A DNA stretch of 64,000 nt, from NCBI RefSeq assembly GCF_051020975.1, contig NW_027478160.1, positions 19,986,001 to 20,050,000 on the forward strand. The letters run 5' to 3'. This document shows positions 37,065 through 49,622 of this stretch, in pieces. This DNA comes from Osmia lignaria lignaria. Its lineage: Eukaryota > Arthropoda > Insecta > Hymenoptera > Megachilidae. The notes below the pieces were generated by a model that worked only from the letters and a program-made list of their open reading frames with translations, was not told the DNA's origin and did not search any database. Made by a program: the position numbers and the translations under genes. Position 1 is the stretch's first letter; every line of letters starts with the position of its first letter.

Positions 37065-38674
37065 TCAGATGCGTAGTTCTCGAGATATATCAAGATATTT
37101 AAAAGTTCCGAAGCTGCACCAACATAATAGAGGTACAGAAACACCGTGGCCTCTTTCTTTGAGATAACTCTGCACTATTGCGAGCTGCAAATGCCACTTC
37201 GAGCTTAGCTGTGCAGAAGAAGAACAACAAGAAGAAGAAATATCTCGAAATATGTCCGTCAGACCCCTTCCCTTGAGATGAATCTGCAAATATCTCGGAA
37301 ACGAAGCGAGCTATGGCAAAATGTTGAGAGACGTTTTTTGTAGAGAATAATATTTCCTACAATTTACGTTCTATGATATTTTTTGATCAGAAGCGTAGTT
37401 TTCGAGATATATCGAGATATTTAAAAGTTCCGAAGCCGCACCAACATAATAGAGATACTGAAACACCGTGGCCCCTTTCTTTGAGATAACTCTGCACTAT
37501 TGCGACCTGCAAATGCCACTTCCAGCTCAGCTGTGCAGAAGAAGAACAACAAGAAGAAGAAATATCTCGAAATATGTCCGTCAGGCCCCTTCTCTTGAGA
37601 TAAATCTGCAAATATCTCGGAAACGAAGCGAGCTATGGCAAAATGTTAAGAGACCGTTTTCGTAGAGAATTAAGTTTCCTACTTTTTATGTTCTATGATA
37701 TTTTTTGATCAGAAGCGTAGTTTTCGAGATATATCGAGATATTTAAAAGTTCCGAAGCCGCACCAACATAATAAAGATACAGAAACACCGTGGCCCCTTT
37801 CTTTGAGATAACTCTGCACTAGTGCGAGCCGCAAATGCCACTTCCAGCTTAGCTGTGCAGAAGAAGAACAACAAGAAGAAGAAATATCTCGAAATATGTC
37901 CGTCAGGCCCCTTCCCTTGAGATAAATATGCAAATATCTCGGAAACGAAGCGAGCTATGGCAAAATGTTGAGAGACGTTTTTTGTAGAGAATAATATTTC
38001 CTACAATTTACGTTCTATGATATTTTTTGATCAGAAGCGTAGTTTTCGAGATATATCGAGATATTTAAAAGTTCCGAAGCCGCACCAACATAATAGAGAT
38101 ACAGAAACACCGTGGCCCCTTTCTTTGAGATAACTCTGCACTATTGCGACCTGCAAATGCCACTTCCAGCTCAGCTGTGCAGAAGAAGAACAACAAGAAG
38201 AAGAAATATCTCGAAATATGTCCGTCAGGCCCCTTCCCTTGAGATAAATCTGCAAATATCTCGGAAACGAAGCGAGCTATGGCAAAATGTTAAGAGACCT
38301 TTTTTGTAGAGAATTAAGTTTCCTACTTTTTATGTTCTATGATATTTTTTGATCAGATGCGTAGTTCTCGAGATATATCAAGATATTTAAAAGTTCCGAA
38401 GCCGCACCAACATAATAGAGATACAGAAACACCGTGGCCCCTTTCTTTGAGATAACTCTGCACTATTGCGAGCTGGAAATGCCACTTCCAGTTTAGCTGT
38501 GCAGAAGAAGAACAACAAGAAGAAGAAATATCTCGAAATATGTCCATCAGGACCCTTCCCTTGAGATAAATCTGCAAATATCTCGGAAACGAAGCGAGCT
38601 ATGGCAAAATGTTAAGAGACCTTTTTTGTAGAGAATTATGTTTCCTACTTTTTATGTTCTATGATATTTTTTGA
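37065..38674. repeat. Block P-Q-R-Q-S of unusual monomers
   Basis: P (37065) has 'GTTCGATG', 'GAAGCTGCACC' and 'CACTTCGAGC'. Q (37387) is preceded by 'GAATAATATTTCC' and has 'TTGCGACCTGC' and 'CAGCTCAGC'. R (37709) has 'AATAAAGATAC' and 'AAATATGCAAAT'. Q is present again at 38031. S (38353) has 'TGTCCATCAGGACCC' and 'CAGTTTAGC'. The second Q follows R, so Q-R looks like a 644-bp dimer that began to duplicate. Confidence 0.85.
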
Positions 38675-38996
38675 TCAGATGCGTAGTTCTCGAGATATAT
38701 CAAGATATTTAAAAGTTCCGAAGCCGCACCAACATAATAGAGATACAGAAACACCGTGGCCCCTTTCTTTGAGATAACTCTGCACTATTGCGAGCTGTAA
38801 ATGCCACTTCCAGCTTAGCTGTGCAGAAGAAGAACAACAAGAAGAAGAAATATCTCGAAATATGTCCGTCAGGCCCCTTCCCTTGAGATATATCTGCAAA
38901 TATCTCGGAAACGAAGCGAGCTATGGCAAAATGTTAAGAGACCTTTTTTGTAGAGAATTAAGTTTCCTACTTTTTATGTTCTATGATATTTTTTGA
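38675..38996 (+). repeat. Representative 322-bp monomer (head B) with internal map
   Basis: This unit is close to the common head-B form and serves as a map. A CTCGAG palindrome (38689-38694) abuts the palindrome GATATATC. Next comes 'AAAAGTTCCGAAGCCGCACC'. A 29-bp segment at 38756-38784 is repeated imperfectly at 38870-38898. The pseudo-palindrome CAGCT-T-AGCTG follows the middle variant block. A GAA/CAA purine tract occupies 38826-38850. The motif AAATATCTCG occurs twice, once after that tract and once near the end. Two T6 runs (38944-38949 and 38989-38994) close the unit, the second just before the next TGATCA palindrome. Hand-counted GC over 322 bp here is 125, or 39%. Confidence 0.9.
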
Positions 38997-39962
38997 TCAG
39001 ATGCGTAGTTCTCGAGATATATCAAGATATTTAAAAGTTCCGAAGCCGCACCAACATAATAGAGATACAGAAACACCGTCGCCCCTTTTTTTGAGATAAC
39101 TCTGCACTATTGCGAGCTGCAAATGCCACTTCCAGCTTAGCTGTGCAGAAGAAGAACAACAAGAAGAAGAAATATCTCGAAATATGTCCGTCAGGCCCCT
39201 TCCCTTGAGATAAATCTGCAAATATCTCGGAAACGAAGAGAGCTATGGCAAAATGTTAAGAGACCTTTTTTGTAGAGAATTAAGTTTCCTACTTTTCATG
39301 TTCTATGATATTTTTTGATCAGATGCGTAGTTCTCGAGATATATCAAGATATTTAAAAGTTCCGAAGCCGCACCAACATAATAGAGATACAGAAACACCG
39401 TGGCCCCTTTCTTTGAGATAACTCTGCACTATTGCGAGCTGCAAATGCCACTTCCAGCTTAGCTGTGCAGAGGAAGAACAACAAGAAGAAGAAATATCTC
39501 GAAATATGTCCGTCATGCCAGTTCCTTTGAGCTGAATCTGCAAATATCTCGGAAACGAAGCGAGCTATGGCAAAATGTTAAGAGACCTTTTTTGTAGAGA
39601 ATTAAGTTTCCTACTTTTTATGTTCTATGATATTTTTTGATCAGATGCGTAGTTCTCGAGATATATCAAGATATTTAAAAGTTCCGAAGCCGCACCAACA
39701 TAATAGAGATACAGAAACACCGTGGCCCCTTTCTTTGAGATAACTCTGCACTATTGCGAGCTGTAAATGCCACTTCCAGCTTAGCTGTACAGAAGAAGAA
39801 CAACAAGAAGAAGAAATATCTCGAAATATGTCCGTCAGGCCCCTTCCCTTGAGATATATCTGCAAATATCTCGGAAACGATGCGAGCTATGGCAAAATGT
39901 TAAGAGACCTTTTTTGTAGAGCATTATGTTTCCTACAATTTATGTTCTGCGATATTTTTTGA

Positions 39963-42216
39963 TCAGAAGCGTAGTTTTCGAGATATATCGAGATATTTAA
40001 AAGTTCCGAAGCCGCACCAACATAATAGATATACAGAAACACCGTGGCCCCTTTCTTTGAGATAACTCTGCACTAGTGCGAGCTGCAAATGCCACTTCCA
40101 GCTTAGCTGTGCAGAAGAAGAACAACAAGAAGAAGAAATATCTCGAAATATGTCCGTCAGGCCCCTTCCCTTGAGATAAATCTGCAAATATCTCGGAAAC
40201 GAAGCGAGCTATGGCAAAATGTTAAGAGACCTTTTTTGTAGAGAATTATGCTTCCTATAATTTATGTTCTATGATATTTTTTGATCAGATGCGTAGTTCT
40301 CGAGATATATCAAGATATTTAAAAGTTCCGAAGCCGCACCAACATAATAGAGATACAGAAACACCGTGGCCCCTTTCTTTGAGATAACTCTGCACTATTG
40401 CGAGCTGTAAATGCCACTTCCAGCTTAGCTGTGCAGAAGAAGAACAACAAGAAGAAGAAATATCTCGAAATATGTCCGTCAGGCCCCTTCCCTTGAGATA
40501 TATCTGCAAATATCTCGGAAACGAAGCGAGCTATGGCAAAATGTTAAGAGACCTTTTTTGTAGAGAATTAAGTTTCCTACTTTTTATGTTCTATGATATT
40601 TTTTGATCAGATGCGTAGTTCTCGAGATATATCAAGATATTTAAAAGTTCCGAAGCCGCACTAACATAATAGAGATACAGAAACACCGTGGCCCCTTTCT
40701 TTGAGATAACTCTGCACTATTGCGAGCTGGAAATGCCACTTCCAGTTTAGCTGTGCAGAAGAAGAACAACAAGAAGAAGAAATATCTCGAAATATGTCCA
40801 TCAGGACCCTTCCCTTGAGATAAATCTGCAAATATCTCGGAAACGAAGCGAGCTATGGCAAAATGTTAAGAGACCTTTTTTGTAGAGAATTATGTTTCCT
40901 ACTTTTTATGTTCTATGATATTTTTTGATCAGATGCGTAGTTCTCGAGATATATCAAGATATTTAAAAGTTCCGAAGCCGCACCAACATAATAGAGATAC
41001 AGAAACACCGTGGCCCCTTTCTTTGAGATAACTCTGCACTATTGCGAGCTGTAAATGCCACTTCCAGCTTAGCTGTGCAGAAGAAGAACAACAAGAAGAA
41101 GAAATATCTCGAAATATGTCCGTCAGGCCCCTTCCCTTGAGATATATCTGCAAATATCTCGGAAACGTAGCGAGCTATGGCAAAATGTTAAGAGACCTTT
41201 TTTGTAGAGAATTAAGTTTCCTACTTTTTATGTTCTATGATATTTTTTGATCAGATGCGTAGTTCTCGAGATATCTCAAGATATTTAAAAGTTCCGAAGC
41301 CGCACCAACATAATAGAGATACAGAAACACCGTGGCCCCTTTTTTTGAGATAACTCTGCACTATTGCGAGCTGCAAATGCCACTTCCAGCTTAGCTGTGC
41401 AGAAGAAGAACAACAAGAAGAAGAAATATCTCGAAATATGTCCGTCAGGCCCCTTCCCTTGAGATAAATCTGCAAATATCTCGGAAACGAAGAGAGCTAT
41501 GGCAAAATGTTAAGAGACCTTTTTTGTAGAGAATTAAGTTTCCTACTTTTCATGTTCTATGATATTTTTTGATCAGATGCGTAGTTCTCGAGATATATCA
41601 AGATATTTAAAAGTTCCGAAGCCGCACCAACATAATAGAGATACAGAAACACCGTGGCCCCTTTCTTTGAGATAACTCTGCACTATTGCGAGCTGTAAAT
41701 GCCACTTCCAGCTTAGCTGTGCAGAAGAAGAACAACAAGAAGAAGAAATATCTCGAAATATGTCCGTCAGGCCCCTTCCCTTGAGATATATCTGCAAATA
41801 TCTCGGAAACGAAGCGAGCTATGGCAAAATGTTAAGAGACCTTTTTTGTAGAGAATTATGCTTCCTATAATTTATGTTCTATGATATTTTTTGATCAGAT
41901 GCGTAGTTCTCGAGATATATCAAGATATTTAAAAGTTCCGAAGCCGCACCAACATAATAGAGATACAGAAACACCGTGGCCCCTTTCTTTGAGATAACTC
42001 TGCACTATTGCGAGCTGTAAATGCCACTTCCAGCTTAGCTGTGCAGAAGAAGAACAACAAGAAGAAGAAATATCTCGAAATATGTCCGTCAGGCCCCTTC
42101 CCTTGAGATATATCTGCAAATATCTCGGAAACGATGCGAGCTATGGCAAAATGTTAAGAGACCTTTTTTGTAGAGCATTATGTTTCCTACAATTTATGTT
42201 CTGCGATATTTTTTGA
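39963..42216. repeat. 7-monomer HOR copy (2,254 bp)
   Basis: Seven units beginning with the 'AATAGATATAC' marker are followed by a parallel series from 42217. Shared rare variants include 'CGCACTAACAT' with 'TGTCCATCAGGACCC' in units 40607 and 42861, 'GTTCTGCGATATT' before both marker units, and the 'CCCTTTTTTTGAG' unit at 41251 and 43505. Unit 41251 has a private 'GAGATATCTCAAG'. Confidence 0.88.
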
Positions 42217-44148
42217 TCAGAAGCGTAGTTTTCGAGATATATCGAGATATTTAAAAGTTCCGAAGCCGCACCAACATAATAGATATACAGAAACACCGTG
42301 GCCCCTTTCTTTGAGATAACTCTGCACTAGTGCGAGCTGCAAATGCCACTTCCAGCTTAGCTGTGCAGAAGAAGAACAACAAGAAGAAGAAATATCTCGA
42401 AATATGTCCGTCAGGCCCCTTCCCTTGAGATAAATCTGCAAATATCTCGGAAACGAAGCGAGCTATGGCAAAATGTTAAGAGACCTTTTTTGTAGAGAAT
42501 TATGCTTCCTATATTTTATGTTCTATGATATTTTTTGATCAGATGCGTAGTTCTCGAGATATATCAAGATATTTAAAAGTTCCGAAGCCGCACCAACATA
42601 ATAGAGATACAGAAACACCGTGGCCCCTTTCTTTGAGATAACTCTGCACTATTGCGAGCTGTAAATGCCACTTCCAGCTTAGCTGTGCAGAAGAAGAACA
42701 ACAAGAAGAAGAAATATCTCGAAATATGTCCGTCAGGCCCCTTCCCTTGAGATATATCTGCAAATATCTCGGAAACGAAGCGAGCTATGGCAAAATGTTA
42801 AGAGACCTTTTTTGTAGAGAATTAAGTTTCCTACTTTTTATGTTCTATGATATTTTTTGATCAGATGCGTAGTTCTCGAGATATATCAAGATATTTAAAA
42901 GTTCCGAAGCCGCACTAACATAATAGAGATACAGAAACACCGTGGCCCCTTTCTTTGAGATAACTCTGCACTATTGCGAGCTGGAAATGCCACTTCCAGT
43001 TTAGCTGTGCAGAAGAAGAACAACAAGAAGAAGAAATATCTCGAAATATGTCCATCAGGACCCTTCCCTTGAGATAAATCTGCAAATATCTCGGAAACGA
43101 AGCGAGCTATGGCAAAATGTTAAGAGACCTTTTTTGTAGAGAATTATGTTTCCTACTTTTTATGTTCTATGATATTTTTTGATCAGATGCGTAGTTCTCG
43201 AGATATATCAAGATATTTAAAAGTTCCGAAGCCGCACCAACATAATAGAGATACAGAAACACCGTGGCCCCTTTCTTTGAGATAACTCTGCACTATTGCG
43301 AGCTGTAAATGCCACTTCCAGCTTAGCTGTGCAGAAGAAGAACAACAAGAAGAAGAAATATCTCGAAATATGTCCGTCAGGCCCCTTCCCTTGAGATATA
43401 TCTGCAAATATCTCGGAAACGAAGCGAGCTATGGCAAAATGTTAAGAGACCTTTTTTGTAGAGAATTAAGTTTCCTACTTTTTATGTTCTATGATATTTT
43501 TTGATCGGATGCGTAGTTCTCGAGATATATCAAGATATTTAAAAGTTCCGAAGCCGCACCAACATAATAGAGATACAGAAACACCGTGGCCCCTTTTTTT
43601 GAGATAACTCTGCACTATTGCGAGCTGCAAATGCCACTTCCAGCTTAGCTGTGCAGAAGAAGAACAACAAGAAGAAGAAATATCTCGAAATATGTCCGTC
43701 AGGCCCCTTCCCTTGAGATAAATCTGCAAATATCTCGGAAACGAAGAGAGCTATGGCAAAATGTTAAGAGACCTTTTTTGTAGAGAATTAAGTTTCCTAC
43801 TTTTCATGTTCTATGATATTTTTTGATCAGATGCGTAGTTCTCGAGATATATCAAGATATTTAAAAGTTCCGAAGCCGCACCAACATAATAGAGATACAG
43901 AAACACCGTGGCCCCTTTCTTTGAGATAACTCTGCACTATTGCGAGCTGTAAATGCCACTTCCAGCTTAGCTGTGCAGAAGAAGAACAACAAGAAGAAGA
44001 AATATCTCGAAATATGTCCGTCAGGCCCCTTCCCTTGAGATATATCTGCAAATATCTCGGAAACGATGCGAGCTATGGCAAAATGTTAAGAGACCTTTTT
44101 TGTAGAGCATTATGTTTCCTACAATTTATGTTCTACGATATTTTTTGA
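42217..44148. repeat. Second copy of the 7-mer HOR, one unit lost (1,932 bp)
   Basis: This copy matches 39963-42216 until unit 43827, which fuses two parents. Its start (preceded by 'CTTTTCATG') matches unit 41573. Its end ('ACGATGCGAGC' followed by 'GAGCATTATG') matches unit 41895. The copy is therefore six units long. Unit 43505 has a private 'GATCGGATGCG'. Confidence 0.85.
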
Positions 44149-45436
44149 TCAGAAGCGTAGTTTTCGAGATATATCGAGATATTTAAAAGTTCCGAAGCCG
44201 CACCAACATAATAGATATACAGAAACACCGTGGCCCCTTTCTTTGAGATAACTCTGCACTAGTGCGAGCTGCAAATGCCACTTCCAGCTTAGCTGTGCAG
44301 AAGAAGAACAACAAGAAGAAGAAATATCTCGAAATATGTCCGTCAGGCCCCTTCCCTTGAGATAAATCTGCAGATATCTCGGAAACGAAGCGAGCTATGG
44401 CAAAATGTTAAGAGACCTTTTTTGTAGAGAATTATGCTTCCTATAATTTATGTTCTATGATATTTTTTGATCAGATGCGTAGTTCTCGAGATATATCAAG
44501 ATATTTAAAAGTTCCGAAGCCGCACCAACATAATAGAGATACAGAAACACCGTGGCCCCTTTCTTTGAGATAACTCTGCACTATTGCGAGCTGTAAATGC
44601 CACTTCCAGCTTAGCTGTGCAGAAGAAGAACAACAAGAAGAAGAAATATCTCGAAATATGTCCGTCAGGCCCCTTCCCTTGAGATATATCTGCAAATATC
44701 TCGGAAACGATGCGAGCTATGGCAAAATGTTAAGAGACCTTTTTTGTAGAGCATTATGTTTCCTACAATTTATGTTCTACGATATTTTTTGATCAGAAGC
44801 GTAGTTTTCGAGATATATCGAGATATTTAAAAGTTCCGAAGCCGCACCAACATAATAGATATACAGAAACACCGTGGCCCCTTTCTTTGAGATAACTCTG
44901 CACTAGTGCGAGCTGCAAATGCCACTTCCAGCTTAGCTGTGCAGAAGAAGAACAACAAGAAGAAGAAATATCTCGAAATATGTCCGTCAGGCCCCTTCCC
45001 TTGAGATAAATCTGCAAATATCTCGGAAACGAAGCGAGCTATGGCAAAATGTTAAGAGACCATCTTTGTAGAGAATTATGCTTCCTACAATTTATGTTCT
45101 ATGATATTTTTTGATCAGATGCGTAGTTCTCGAGATATATCAAGATATTTAAAAGTTCCGAAGCCGCACCAACATAATAGAGATACAGAAACACCGTGGC
45201 CCCTTTCTTTGAGATAACTCTGCACTATTGCGAGCTGTAAATGCCACTTCCAGCTTAGCTGTGCAGAAGAAGAACAACAAGAAGAAGAAATATCTCGAAA
45301 TATGTCCGTCAGGCCCCTTCCCTTGAGATATATCTGCAAATATCTCGGAAACGAAGCGAGCTATGGCAAAATGTTAAGAGACCTTTTTTGTAGAGAATTA
45401 AGTTTCCTACTTTTTATGTTCTATGATATTTTTTGA
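44149..45436. repeat. Dimer duplication of the marker monomer
   Basis: Two 'AATAGATATAC' marker units, 44149 and 44793, are only two monomers apart. Each is preceded by 'GAGCATTATG' and followed by a head-B unit with 'GCGAGCTGTAAATG' (44471 and 45115). Unit 44149 has 'CTGCAGATATCTCGG' at its end (G at 44373), creating the palindrome AGATATCT. Unit 44793 does not have this change. Confidence 0.83.
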
Positions 45437-46402
45437 TCAGATGCGTAGTTCTCGAGATATATCAAGATATTTAAAAGTTCCGAAGCAGCACCAACATAAT
45501 AGAGATACAGAAACACCGTGGCCCCTTTTTTTGAGATAACTCTGCACTATTGCGAGCTGCAAATGCCACTTCCAGCTTAGCTGTGCAGAAGAAGAACAAC
45601 AAGAAGAAGAAATATCTCGAAATATGTCCGTCAGGCCCCTTCCCTTGAGATAAATCTGCAAATATCTCGGAAACGAAGAGAGCTATGGCAAAATGTTAAG
45701 AGACCTTTTTTGTAGAGAATTAAGTTTCCTACTTTTCATGTTCTATGATATTTTTTGATCAGATGCGTAGTTCTCGAGATATATCAAGATATTTAAAAGT
45801 TCCGAAGCCGCACCAACATAATAGAGATACAGAAACACCGTGGCCCCTTTCTTTGAGATAACTCTGCACTATTGCGAGCTGCAAATGCCACTTCCAGCTT
45901 AGCTGTGCAGAGGAAGAACAACAAGAAGAAGAAATATCTCGAAATATGTCCGTCATGCCAGTTCCTTTGAGCTGAATCTGCAAATATCTCGGAAACGAAG
46001 CGAGCTATGGCAAAATGTTAAGAGACCTTTTTTGTAGAGAATTAAGTTTCCTACTTTTTATGTTCTATGATATTTTTTGATCAGATGCGTAGTTCTCGAG
46101 ATATATCAAGATATTTAAAAGTTCCGAAGCCGCACCAACATAATAGAGATACAGAAACACCGTGGCCCCATTTTTTGAGATAACTCTGCACTATTGCGAG
46201 CTGCAAATGCCACTTCCAGCTTAGCTGTGCAGAAGAAGAACAACAAGAAGAAGAAATATCTCGAAATATGTCCGTCAGGCCCCTTCCCTTGAGATAAATC
46301 TGCAAATATCTCGGAAACGAAGAGAGCTATGGCAAAATGTTAAGAGACCTTTTTTGTAGAGAATTAAGTTTCCTACTTTTCATGTTCTATGATATTTTTT
46401 GA

Positions 46403-46724
46403 TCAGATGCGTAGTTCTCGAGATATATCAAGATATTTAAAAGTTCCGAAGCCGCACCAACATAATAGAGATACAGAAACACCGTGGCCCCTTTCTTTGA
46501 GATAACTCTGCACTAGTGCGAGCTGCAAATGCCACTTCCAGCTTAGCTGTGCAGAAGAAGAACAACAAGAAGAAGAAATATCTCGAAATATGTCCGTCAG
46601 GCCCCTTCCCTTGAGATAAATCTGCAGATATCTCGGAAACGAAGCGAGCTATGGCAAAATGTTAAGAGACCTTTTTTGTAGAGAATTATGCTTCCTATAA
46701 TTTATGTTCTATGATATTTTTTGA
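46403..46724. repeat. Chimeric monomer: head-B start, marker-unit end
   Basis: The first half is an ordinary head-B unit preceded by 'CTTTTCATG', with 'AATAGAGATAC'. The second half has 'CACTAGTGCGAGCTGC' and 'CTGCAGATATCTCGG' (G at 46627). That combination is otherwise seen only in unit 44149. The switch lies between 46470 and 46516. The next unit is preceded by 'TATGCTTCCTATAATTT', the same leader that follows 44149. Confidence 0.87.
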
Positions 46725-48012
46725 TCAGATGCGTAGTTCTCGAGATATATCAAGATATTTAAAAGTTCCGAAGCCGCACCAACATAATAGAGATACAGAA
46801 ACACCGTGGCCCCTTTCTTTGAGATAACTCTGCACTATTGCGAGCTGCAAATGCCACTTCCAGCTTAGCTGTGCAGAGGAAGAACAACAAGAAGAAGAAA
46901 TATCTCGAAATATGTCCGTCATGCCAGTTCCTTTGAGCTGAATCTGCAAATATCTCGGAAACGAAGCGAGCTATGGCAAAATGTTAAGAGACCTTTTTTG
47001 TAGAGAATTAAGTTTCCTACTTTTTATGTTCTATGATATTTTTTGATCAGATGCGTAGTTCTCGAGATATATCAAGATATTTAAAAGTTCCGAAGCCGCA
47101 CCAACATAATAGAGATACAGAAACACCGTGGCCCCTTTCTTTGAGATAACTCTGCACTATTGCGAGCTGTAAATGCCACTTCCAGCTTAGCTGTGCAGAA
47201 GAAGAACAACAAGAAGAAGAAATATCTCGAAATATGTCCGTCAGGCCCCTTCCCTTGAGATATATCTGCAAATATCTCGGAAACGATGCGAGCTATGGCA
47301 AAATGTTAAGAGACCTTTTTTGTAGAGCATTATGTTTCCTACAATTTATGTTCTACGATATTTTTTGATCAGAAGCGTAGTTTTCGAGATATATCGAGAT
47401 ATTTAAAAGTTCCGAAGCCGCACCAACATAATAGATATACAGAAACACCGTGGCCCCTTTCTTTGAGATAACTCTGCACTAGTGCGAGCTGCAAATGCCA
47501 CTTCCAGCTTAGCTGTGCAGAAGAAGAACAACAAGAAGAAGAAATATCTCGAAATATGTCCGTCAGGCCCCTTCCCTTGAGATAAATCTGCAAATATCTC
47601 GGAAACGAAGCGAGCTATGGCAAAATGTTAAGAGACCTTTTTTGTAGAGAATTATGCTTCCTACAATTTATGTTCTATGATATTTTTTGATCAGAAGCGT
47701 AGTTTTCGAGATATATCGAGATATTTAAAAGTTCCGAAGCCGCACCAACATAATAGAGATACAGAAACACCGTGGCCCCGTTCTTTGAGATAACTCTGCA
47801 CTATTGCGAGCTGCAAATGCTACTTCCAGCTTAGCTGTGCAGAGGAAGAACAACAAGAAGAAGAAATATCTCGAAATATGTCCGTCAGGCCAGTTCCTTT
47901 GATCTGAATCTGCAAATATCTCGGAAACGAAGCGAGCTATGGCAAAATGTTAAGAGACGTTTTTTGTAGACAATTATGTTTCCTACAATTTATGTTGTAT
48001 TATATTTTTTGA

Positions 48013-48334
48013 TCAGAAGCGTAGTTTTCGAGATATATCGAGATATTTAAAAGTTCCGAAGCCGCACCAACATAATAGGGATACAGAAACACCGTGGCCC
48101 CTTTCTTTGAGATAACGCTGCACTAGTGCGAGCCGCAAATGCCACTTCCAGCTTAGCTGTGCAGAAGAAGAACAACAAGAAGAAGAAATATCTCGAAATA
48201 TGTCCGTCAGGCCCCTTCCCTTGAGATAAATCTGCAAATATCTCGGAAACGAAGCGAGCTATGGCAAAATGTTGAGAGACCTTTTTTGTAGAGAATTAAG
48301 TTTCCTACTTTTTATGTTCTATGATATTTTTTGA
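48013..48334. repeat. Domain-II-type monomer isolated in domain IV
   Basis: This unit has 'AATAGGGATACAG', head A and 'CACTAGTGCGAGCC'. That combination is typical of domain II, and I do not see it elsewhere after about 32,700. It is preceded by 'GACAATTATG' and 'GTTGTATTATATT', the latter a private change. It sits directly before the S-P-Q-R block. Confidence 0.83.
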
Positions 48335-49622
48335 TCAGATGCGTAGTTCTCGAGATATATCAAGATATTTAAAAGTTCCGAAGCCGCACCAACATAATAG
48401 AGATACAGAAACACCGTGGCCCCTTTCTTTGAGATAACTCTGCACTATTGCGAGCTGGAAATGCCACTTCCAGGTTAGCTGTGCAGAAGAAGAACAACAA
48501 GAAGAAGAAATATCTCGAAATATGTCCATCAGGACCCTTCCCTTGAGATAAATCTGCAAATATCTCGGAAACGAAGCGAGCTATGGCAAAATGTTAGGAG
48601 ACCTTTTTTGTAGAGAATTAAGTTTCCTACTTTTTATGTTCGATGATATTTTTTGATCAGATGCGTAGTTCTCGAGATATATCAAGATATTTAAAAGTTC
48701 CGAAGCTGCACCAACATAATAGAGGTACAGAAACACCGTGGCCTCTTTCTTTGAGATAACTCTGCACTATTGCGAGCTGCAAATGCCACTTCGAGCTTAG
48801 CTGTGCAGAAGAAGAACAACAAGAAGAAGAAATATCTCGAAATATGTCCGTCAGACCCCTTCCCTTGAGATGAATCTGCAAATATCTCGGAAACGAAGCG
48901 AGCTATGGCAAAATGTTGAGAGACCTTTTTTGTAGAGAATAATATTTCCTACAATTTACGTTCTATGATATTTTTTGATCAGAAGCGTAGTTTTCGAGAT
49001 ATATCGAGATATTTAAAAGTTCCGAAGCCGCACCAACATAATAGAGATACAGAAACACCGTGGCCCCTTTCTTTGAGATAACTCTGCACTATTGCGACCT
49101 GCAAATGCCACTTCCAGCTCAGCTGTGCAGAAGAAGAACAACAAGAAGAAGAAATATCTCGAAATATGTCCGTCAGGCCCCTTCCCTTGAGATGAATCTG
49201 CAAATATCTCGGAAACGAAGCGAGCTATGGCAAAATGTTAAGAGACCGTTTTCGTAGAGAATTAAGTTTCCTACTTTTTATGTTCTATGATATTTTTTGA
49301 TCAGAAGCGTAGTTTTCGAGATATATCGAGATATTTAAAAGTTCCGAAGCCGCACCAACATAATAAAGATACAGAAACACCGTGGCCCCTTTCTTTGAGA
49401 TAACTCTGCACTAGTGCGAGCCGCAAATGCCACTTCCAGCTTAGCTGTGCAGAAGAAGAACAACAAGAAGAAGAAATATCTCGAAATATGTCCGTCAGGC
49501 CCCTTCCCTTGAGATAAATATGCAAATATCTCGGAAACGAAGCGAGCTATGGCAAAATGTTAGGAGACCTTTTTTGTAGAGAATTAAGTTTCCTACTTTT
49601 TGTGTTCTATGATATTTTTTGA
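48335..49622. repeat. Block S-P-Q-R, rotated copy of 37065-38674
   Basis: The same four unusual monomer types appear here in the order S (48335), P (48657), Q (48979), R (49301). P, Q and R lie exactly 11,592 bp (36 monomers) from their first copies. The rotation (S first instead of last) is what a sample from an S-P-Q-R tandem HOR would give. S here has 'CAGGTTAGC' where the first copy has 'CAGTTTAGC'. Confidence 0.86.

Noticed and set aside
37468..37665. Plus-strand frame of about 65 codons in units 37387, 38031, 48979 and 55416
   Set aside because: It appears only because the Q-type monomer has 'GCGACCTGC' and 'CAGCTCAGC', which remove stops present in other units. It is an incidental opening in satellite DNA with no coding features.
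37766..37785. AATAAA polyadenylation signal in unit 37709 (and 49301)
   Set aside because: It is a one-base variant of AATAGA inside the repeat, with no gene context.
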